Assembly (NCBI GenBank): GCA_041178065.1
Contig: JBEGWB010000146.1
Span: 1-64,000, forward strand
Length of the DNA stretch: 64,000 nucleotides
DNA from: CAILUG01 sp041178065
GTDB lineage: Bacteria; Pseudomonadota; Gammaproteobacteria; Pseudomonadales; Pseudohongiellaceae
Direction of reading: 5' to 3'
The notes beneath the pieces were generated by a model. That model made no database searches and was not told where the DNA came from. It saw only the letters and a program-made list of their open reading frames with translations. This document shows, in pieces, positions 60,277 through 64,000 of the stretch; within the stretch, counting starts at the first letter, position 1; every line of letters starts with the position of its first letter. Made by a program: the position numbers and the translations under genes.

Positions 60277-61710
60277 ATGGCATGGGAAACAGTAATCGGG
60301 CTCGAAGTACACGTTCAGCTTGCAACCAGATCCAAGCTCTTCTCCGGCTCCGGCACCGCATTTGGCGCCGAGCCCAATTCGCAGACGAGCTTTTACGACG
60401 CCGCGCTCCCCGGCACACTGCCGGTGCTCAATGCCGAGGCCTTGCGCATGGCGGTCATGTTCGGTGTCGCAATCGGCGCCGTGATCGGCAAGCGCTCGGT
60501 ATTTGATCGCAAGAACTACTTCTATCCCGATTTGCCGAAGGGTTACCAGACTACCCAGCTCGAGTACCCGACCGTCGGCAAGGGCTCGCTGACGATCACG
60601 CTCGAAGACGGCTCGACGAAAACCATCGGCATCACCCGCGCGCACATGGAAGAAGACGCCGGCAAATCGCTGCACGAAGAGTTCCCCACCGATACCGGCA
60701 TCGACCTTAACCGCGCCGGCACGCCGCTGCTCGAAATCGTTTCCGAACCGGAAATTCGCAGTGCAAAAGAAGCGGTCGCATACATGAAGGAACTGCACTC
60801 GCTGGTCACTTCGCTTGGTATCTGCGATGGCGATATGTCGCAAGGGTCGCTCCGCTGCGACGCCAACGTCTCAGTGCGCAAGCAAGGCGATACGAAGTTC
60901 GGCACGCGTGCCGAAATCAAGAACATCAACTCGTTTCGTTTCGTCGAAAAGGCAATCCTCATCGAGGCCCAGCGCCAGATCGACATCATCGAGGACGGCG
61001 GCAGGATCATCCAGGAAACACGTCTCTATGATCCCGACAGGAACGAAACACGCTCGATGCGCAGCAAGGAAGTAGCGAACGATTATCGCTATTTCCCCGA
61101 ACCCGACCTGTTGCCGGTGGTCATCACGGATGAATATATTGAGGCTGTACGCGCGTCGTTGCCGGAACTTCCCGACGCGAAGAGCGCTCGCTTCCAGCAG
61201 CAGTACGGCCTCAGCGTATACGATTCCAAAGTACTGTCGGCGACTACGCACACGGCCAGCTATTACGAGGCCGCGGTAAAAATTTCCGGCGAGCCGAAAC
61301 TGACGGCCAACCTCGTCATGGTCGACCTGCAGTCGGTACTCAACAAGCAGGACCTCGACATTACGAACAGCCCGGTCAGCGCCGAGCAACTGGCTGGCCT
61401 CGTGATCCGCATCAAGGACAACACGATCTCGTCAAAGATTGCGAAAACCGTGTTCGAAGCAATGGTCAACGGCGAAGGCAGCGCTGACGCCATCATCGCA
61501 AGCAAGGGACTGAAGCAGGTCACCGACAGCGGTGCGATCGAAAAGATTGTCGATGCAGTTATTGCCGCAAATCCAAAGCAGGTCGAACAGTTCCGTGCCG
61601 GCGGCGACAAGGTCTTCGCATTCTTCGTCGGCCAGGTCATGAAGGAATCCAAAGGCAAGGCCAACCCCGCGCAGGTCAACCAGATCCTGCAAGACAAGCT
61701 CAAAGCTTGA
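60277..61710 (+). CDS. gatB: Asp-tRNA(Asn)/Glu-tRNA(Gln) amidotransferase subunit B
   Basis: 477 aa from the ATG at 60277, with AAGGAGA nine bases ahead. ETVIGLEVHVQLATRSKLFSG is the N-terminal signature; the kinase-like core has NRAGTPLLEIVSEPEI and MSQGSLRCDANVSVR; the C-terminal YqeY-like domain runs from about 330. It phosphorylates and amidates the misacylated tRNA using ammonia channelled from GatA. Last of the operon. Confidence 0.97.
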   Translation: MAWETVIGLEVHVQLATRSKLFSGSGTAFGAEPNSQTSFYDAALPGTLPVLNAEALRMAVMFGVAIGAVIGKRSVFDRKNYFYPDLPKGYQTTQLEYPTVGKGSLTITLEDGSTKTIGITRAHMEEDAGKSLHEEFPTDTGIDLNRAGTPLLEIVSEPEIRSAKEAVAYMKELHSLVTSLGICDGDMSQGSLRCDANVSVRKQGDTKFGTRAEIKNINSFRFVEKAILIEAQRQIDIIEDGGRIIQETRLYDPDRNETRSMRSKEVANDYRYFPEPDLLPVVITDEYIEAVRASLPELPDAKSARFQQQYGLSVYDSKVLSATTHTASYYEAAVKISGEPKLTANLVMVDLQSVLNKQDLDITNSPVSAEQLAGLVIRIKDNTISSKIAKTVFEAMVNGEGSADAIIASKGLKQVTDSGAIEKIVDAVIAANPKQVEQFRAGGDKVFAFFVGQVMKESKGKANPAQVNQILQDKLKA

Positions 61711-61744
61711 TTACCGCAGCCCGAACAACCGGAAAGAGCCATAA

Positions 61745-62059
61745 ATGAAAAGCGAAAAGAAAACCGGCGCCTCGCGTACCCAGGCCGCCGTCACTGACGA
61801 ATGGTTCACCGACGAACGCATCCGCAGCTTCCTCGACATGCAGCCCGCCGCCGGGGAAAGCGCCGACTATCACGTGCTGTTGAAAGCCTATCGCGGCATG
61901 GTGCCTGAAGCCTTTGCGCGCTTCATCACCTTCTTCGTCGAAGCCGGCCGCGATCTGAATTCGCCGGGCCCCGGGGGCAAAACCATCCTCAATCTCGTCT
62001 CTGAGCACCGGCCTGGCACTGAGTACGCGCATATCCTCAAAAGTGCTGGCGCTCGATAG
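61745..62059 (+). CDS. PA4642-type conserved hypothetical protein
   Basis: 104 aa. Recognised by DEWFTDERIRSFLDMQPA, VLLKAYRGMVPEAFARFI and GRDLNSPGPGGKTIL. A small cytoplasmic family known from Pseudomonas-like bacteria, function unknown. It begins 34 bp after gatB with GAAAGAG ahead of the ATG. Confidence 0.8.
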   Translation: MKSEKKTGASRTQAAVTDEWFTDERIRSFLDMQPAAGESADYHVLLKAYRGMVPEAFARFITFFVEAGRDLNSPGPGGKTILNLVSEHRPGTEYAHILKSAGAR

Positions 62060-62112
62060 CACTGCATTTTTTCGGATACTCCTGTCGGGTATTTCCGCCG
62101 CACTCGCATAGC

Positions 62113-62138
62113 GGTTCGGCCCTATAATGGGTCGAACC
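62113..62138. promoter_or_regulatory. Near-perfect dyad centred on a TATAAT box
   Basis: GGTTCGgCCC-TATAAT-GGGtCGAACC: nine of ten arm positions pair, and the axis falls in the middle of an exact -10 hexamer (62123-62128). The downstream small gene starts 34 bases later. A dimeric repressor binding here would block the promoter. The -35 region (62100-62105) is weak. Confidence 0.5.
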
Positions 62139-62161
62139 TCTCTGACCGACGCGAGCAGGCC

Positions 62162-62347
62162 ATGTCTCCAGACGATACGCATACTGACGCAGCTCCGCTG
62201 TTGAAAGTCCGGCTAACACGCGCGGTGCATACGCACGAAGCAGAGGATCTTCCCAGCTCTTCGCCCTGCCTGCTCTCAAGCGGCGAGCAGGATATAGATC
62301 CCAACTATCTGCCTGACTATTCGCGCGAGCTGCGGCCTGGCTCATGA
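62162..62347 (+). CDS. Small hypothetical protein coupled to a VOC protein
   Basis: 61 aa, acidic/polar (DDTHTDAAPLLKVRLTRAVHTHEAEDLP ... IDPNYLPDYSRELRPGS), no known domain. Its TGA overlaps the next ATG by 4 bp, and the VOC gene has no ribosome binding site of its own, so this frame is probably translated. Weak GCAGG site upstream. Confidence 0.5.
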   Translation: MSPDDTHTDAAPLLKVRLTRAVHTHEAEDLPSSSPCLLSSGEQDIDPNYLPDYSRELRPGS

Positions 62348-62712
62348 AAATTCTTGCTGCCAATACCATCATCTATTGCAGGAACTGGCCCGACAGCGTG
62401 AAGTTCTACCGCGACGTGCTGCAACTCGCGATCAGCTTCCAGAAGGATGACTGGTTCATCGAGTTCGCCGTCAACGGCGCGGCCCACCTGAGCATTGCCG
62501 ATGCCGCGCGCTGCACGATAGCGCCGGGCGGGGGTATCGGCATGACGCTGTCGTTCTTCGTGCAGGATCTGCGCGCAGCACAGGCCACCTTTCGCAGCCA
62601 GAACATCACGACGACGGACATAAAAGCCAAGGGTTGGCGCGCGCCATACTTCTATGTCTACGATCCAGAAGGCACCCGCATCGAGTTCTGGACGCGCAAT
62701 TTGCAGGACTAG
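62344..62712 (+). CDS. VOC superfamily protein (glyoxalase/bleomycin-resistance fold)
   Basis: 122 aa. Single VOC module in two beta-alpha-beta-beta-beta halves: NTIIYCRNWPDSVKFYRDVLQL ... WFIEFAVNG, then MTLSFFVQDLRAAQATF ... APYFYVYDPEGTRIEFWT. The terminal E in IEFW is the usual metal ligand. Substrate unknown. Translated from an overlapping upstream gene. Confidence 0.87.
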   Translation: MKILAANTIIYCRNWPDSVKFYRDVLQLAISFQKDDWFIEFAVNGAAHLSIADAARCTIAPGGGIGMTLSFFVQDLRAAQATFRSQNITTTDIKAKGWRAPYFYVYDPEGTRIEFWTRNLQD

Positions 62713-62750
62713 CGCTGCGCATCCTGAATCCACACGCTTCACTAGCTACG

Positions 62751-62819
62751 TGTTCTGTGTCGTGCGTTCTCGCCCCCGGGATCCGAGTTGCTGCTGGTAT
62801 TCGCGACGGAGTGTCGGGC
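62751..62819 (+). repeat. Dispersed repeat unit A (degenerate)
   Basis: Begins TGTTCTGTG and ends GGAGTGTCGGG, with GAGTTGCTGCTGGT between. Diverged copy of the unit at 62908-62964. Confidence 0.6.
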
Positions 62820-62907
62820 TTTGCTGCACGGAGCGTACGTCGGCCGCGTGAACCGAAGACCTTGGCGCCAACATCGCCTGCAGCTCTGTTGCTTGTTCTT
62901 TGTTGCA

Positions 62908-62964
62908 TGTTCTGGACACCCCCGGAATTTAAGTTGCGGCTGGTCGCGGCGCCAGAGTGTCGGG
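62908..62964 (+). repeat. Dispersed repeat unit B
   Basis: Runs from TGTTCTGGACACC through ATTTAAGTTGCGGCTGG to GCCAGAGTGTCGGG. Inverted copies at 63690-63746 and 63772-63828 share most positions. Confidence 0.75.
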
Positions 62965-62991
62965 CAGAACCAGCTGCGGATTCCGCGGGTG
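62961..62991 (+). repeat. 31-bp perfect inverted repeat, left copy
   Basis: Starts CGGGCAGAACC and ends CCGCGGGTG. Its exact reverse complement occupies 63452-63482. Confidence 0.85.
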
Positions 62992-63022
62992 TCAGCCTTG
63001 CGCGGCAGCGGCAGCGCCGAAC

Positions 63023-63048
63023 AGCTAAATGGGGTCAGAGCCCATTTG
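63023..63048 (+). repeat. 26-bp perfect inverted repeat, left copy
   Basis: Contains AAATGGGGTCAGAGCC. Exact reverse complement at 63403-63428. Its first part also pairs with 63074-63089, forming a 16-bp stem over a 31-base loop (63027-63089). Confidence 0.85.
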
Positions 63049-63402
63049 TTTTATTAAGACGCATGGCTAATTCGGCTCTGACCCCATTTGCTACTCTATT
63101 TGTGCAGCCGCGAACATGGAGAGCGCAGACATCCGCTCCGCAAGTAGCGGCGTGTTATCTGGTCTCACGTGGATCGAACGCCGCCAAAACCACGCGAGTC
63201 CATCTGCCAGGGTCGGAGCCTGTGCTGCTTCACGGTAACTCAAATGGACGCTTTGACATGTGCGGAACTTGGCTGAATCCGAGCGTACACAAAGCGCAGC
63301 TTTGTGCTGGGCTGAACGCTGCTCGGCCCTGCTGAGCGGCAGGCAGGCGGGAGTCCGCTGGCGAAACAGGAACGGCGAATCTGCGGCAAATTCTTAACAA
63401 AG

Positions 63403-63428
63403 CAAATGGGCTCTGACCCCATTTAGCT
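63403..63428 (-). repeat. 26-bp perfect inverted repeat, right copy
   Basis: Reverse complement of 63023-63048, including GGCTCTGACCCCATTT. Confidence 0.85.
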
Positions 63429-63451
63429 CTCTTCCGACGCAGTAGGACTGC

Positions 63452-63482
63452 CACCCGCGGAATCCGCAGCTGGTTCTGCCCG
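63452..63482 (-). repeat. 31-bp perfect inverted repeat, right copy
   Basis: Reverse complement of 62961-62991. Order relative to the 26-bp repeat mirrors the left side, so the two pairs form one large palindrome centred near 63225. Confidence 0.85.
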
Positions 63483-63485
63483 AGG

Positions 63486-63696
63486 GTCGGGGCTGTGCTG
63501 CGTCTGGGGCGATTCCGCGTATGCCGCGTGAACAAAGGCCGGTTCAGCCGAGCTTGCTCGGCTGAAAGCATCTCGGCGTAGCGGAGATGCAGCCCGCCGC
63601 CGCTTGCGGCATTCCGCATGCGGTGGTGGCGCCGAGGCCTTTGTTCACGCGGCATACGCACGCTCCGCGCGCACCAGAGGCAGCACAGCCCCGACA
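63486..63696. repeat. Cloverleaf-like element with 24-bp perfect inverted ends
   Basis: Perfect 24-bp arms at 63517-63540 and 63636-63659, extended imperfectly to about 63486 and 63696 (GTCGGGGCTGTGCTGC / GCAGCACAGCCCCGAC at the outer ends). Inside are an 11-bp-stem hairpin (TTCAGCCGAGC, 63543-63566), GCATCTC/GAGATGC, and two small GC stems. It interrupts the right arm of the larger palindrome. Confidence 0.8.
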
Positions 63697-63746
63697 CTCT
63701 GGCGCCGAAATCAGCAGCAACTTAAATACCGTGGGTGTCCAGAACA
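63690..63746 (-). repeat. Dispersed repeat unit C (inverted)
   Basis: Reverse-complement copy of unit B, ending GTGTCCAGAACA. Confidence 0.72.
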
Positions 63747-63771
63747 CACAACTGGTGGAGCGTGCTCAGGC

Positions 63772-63828
63772 CCCGACACTCGGGCACCGAAACCAGCCGC
63801 AACTTAAATCCCGCGGGTGTCCAGAACA
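63772..63828 (-). repeat. Dispersed repeat unit D (inverted)
   Basis: Second reverse-complement copy of unit B, starting CCCGACACTCGGGC and ending GTGTCCAGAACA; direct repeat of unit C 25 bases after it. Confidence 0.72.
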
Positions 63829-63872
63829 CTCAACTCGCGGATCCGCACAGCCGCAAACCACGAATCCCCACG

Positions 63873-64000
63873 CTACTCCAGCAGCGCGACCGACTTCACC
63901 TGCACCCACAGCTGCTGCGCTATCCTCAGATTCAAAGCCGCGGCTGCCCGGCGCGTGACACTCGCCAGCAACATGACCTCGCCAACCTTGACGCGCACCA
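63873..64000 (-). CDS. modC: Molybdate ABC transporter ATP-binding protein, C-terminal fragment
   Basis: The last 41 codons of a gene that continues past the window edge. The residues VRVKVGEVMLLASVTRRAA ... LNLRIAQQLWVQVKSVALLE fit the C-terminal TOBE domain of ModC, which binds oxyanion (compare the LWLYAQIKSV ending of the E. coli protein). The ATPase domain is not visible, so another TOBE protein cannot be excluded. Molybdate uptake would suit the XdhC/MobA pair at 17.6 kb. Confidence 0.6.
   Translation of the reverse strand, partial: VRVKVGEVMLLASVTRRAAAALNLRIAQQLWVQVKSVALLE

Larger units (their letters stand above)
62713..63872. other. Gene-free tract of nested inverted repeats
   Basis: 1160 bases without a credible gene. 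Open frames here are by-products of the repeats (recurrent KWGQSP-like peptides). It contains four related ~57-69-base units (two direct, two inverted), 31-base and 26-base perfect inverted repeats, a 24-base perfect inverted repeat enclosing several hairpins, and three TGGGGTCAGAGCC motifs; each is listed separately. Confidence 0.75.

Noticed and set aside
63486..63696. Integron attC site
   Set aside because: Hairpin-rich with inverted ends, but the GTTRRRY/RYYYAAC core sites and any integrase are absent.
63230..63697. Minus-strand open frame in the repeat tract
   Set aside because: Its residues come from translating the palindromic repeats (KWGQSPF-type peptides); no start signal.

Overview
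The window looks like chromosomal DNA of a GC-rich gammaproteobacterium. Three things point there: the Pseudomonas-like order ispB / rplU-rpmA / obg-proB / rpsT / murJ-ribF-lspA-fkpB-ispH / minor-pilin genes / pilSR, the mreBCD block divergent from gatCAB, and the small PA4642-type and PP0621-type proteins. The exact order or family cannot be fixed from sequence alone; a non-Pseudomonas lineage (Woeseia-, Steroidobacter- or Chromatiales-like) is plausible. Nearly all DNA is ordinary, densely packed, vertically inherited coding sequence. I see no phage, no intact insertion sequence, no CRISPR array, and no tRNA or rRNA gene. Layout: 0-4.3 kb is a minus-strand run of a TetR regulator, a MAPEG membrane protein, a glutaminyl cyclase, a lipoprotein metallopeptidase and the enoyl reductase FabV. 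4.7-11.5 kb is the overlapping minus-strand operon maf-rng-yhdP plus a DUF445 protein. 11.7-14.2 kb is a two-gene redox unit: a 2Fe-2S flavin reductase and a membrane-tethered glutamate-synthase-like FMN/3Fe-4S protein. 14.2-16 kb has a eukaryotic-type HisA and a secreted metallo-beta-lactamase-fold hydrolase. 16.5-19.1 kb has a PhoH ATPase and an XdhC/MobA-like pair. 19.6-22.3 kb has a ferredoxin and the glutathione-dependent formaldehyde oxidation pair adhC-fghA. 22.4-28.1 kb has an omega-amidase, a 5'-3' exonuclease, a putative outer-membrane barrel, a Bcr/CflA exporter and glutamine-dependent NadE. 28.2-41.1 kb is the type IV pilus region: PP0621-type protein, pilS, pilR and fimT on plus, then fimU-pilV-pilW-pilX-pilY1-pilE on minus. 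41.2-51.1 kb is the housekeeping block ispH-fkpB-lspA-ribF-murJ / rpsT / proB-obg / rpmA-rplU / ispB; ileS is absent from its usual place between ribF and lspA. 51-55.3 kb has an anchored periplasmic protein, two PepSY membrane proteins and a lipoprotein attached to the end of mreBCD. 55.3-61.7 kb is mreDCB facing gatCAB. 61.7-64 kb ends with small genes, a gene-free 1.2 kb tract of nested inverted repeats, and the 3' end of modC. The most unusual sequence signals are mreC with no ATG/GTG/TTG in front of its transmembrane segment (an ATC codon sits behind a good ribosome binding site); the nested palindromic repeat cluster at 62.75-63.83 kb; an almost perfect dyad centred on a TATAAT box at 62.1 kb; a 49-codon open frame coupled to adhC; and the lone eukaryotic-type HisA.
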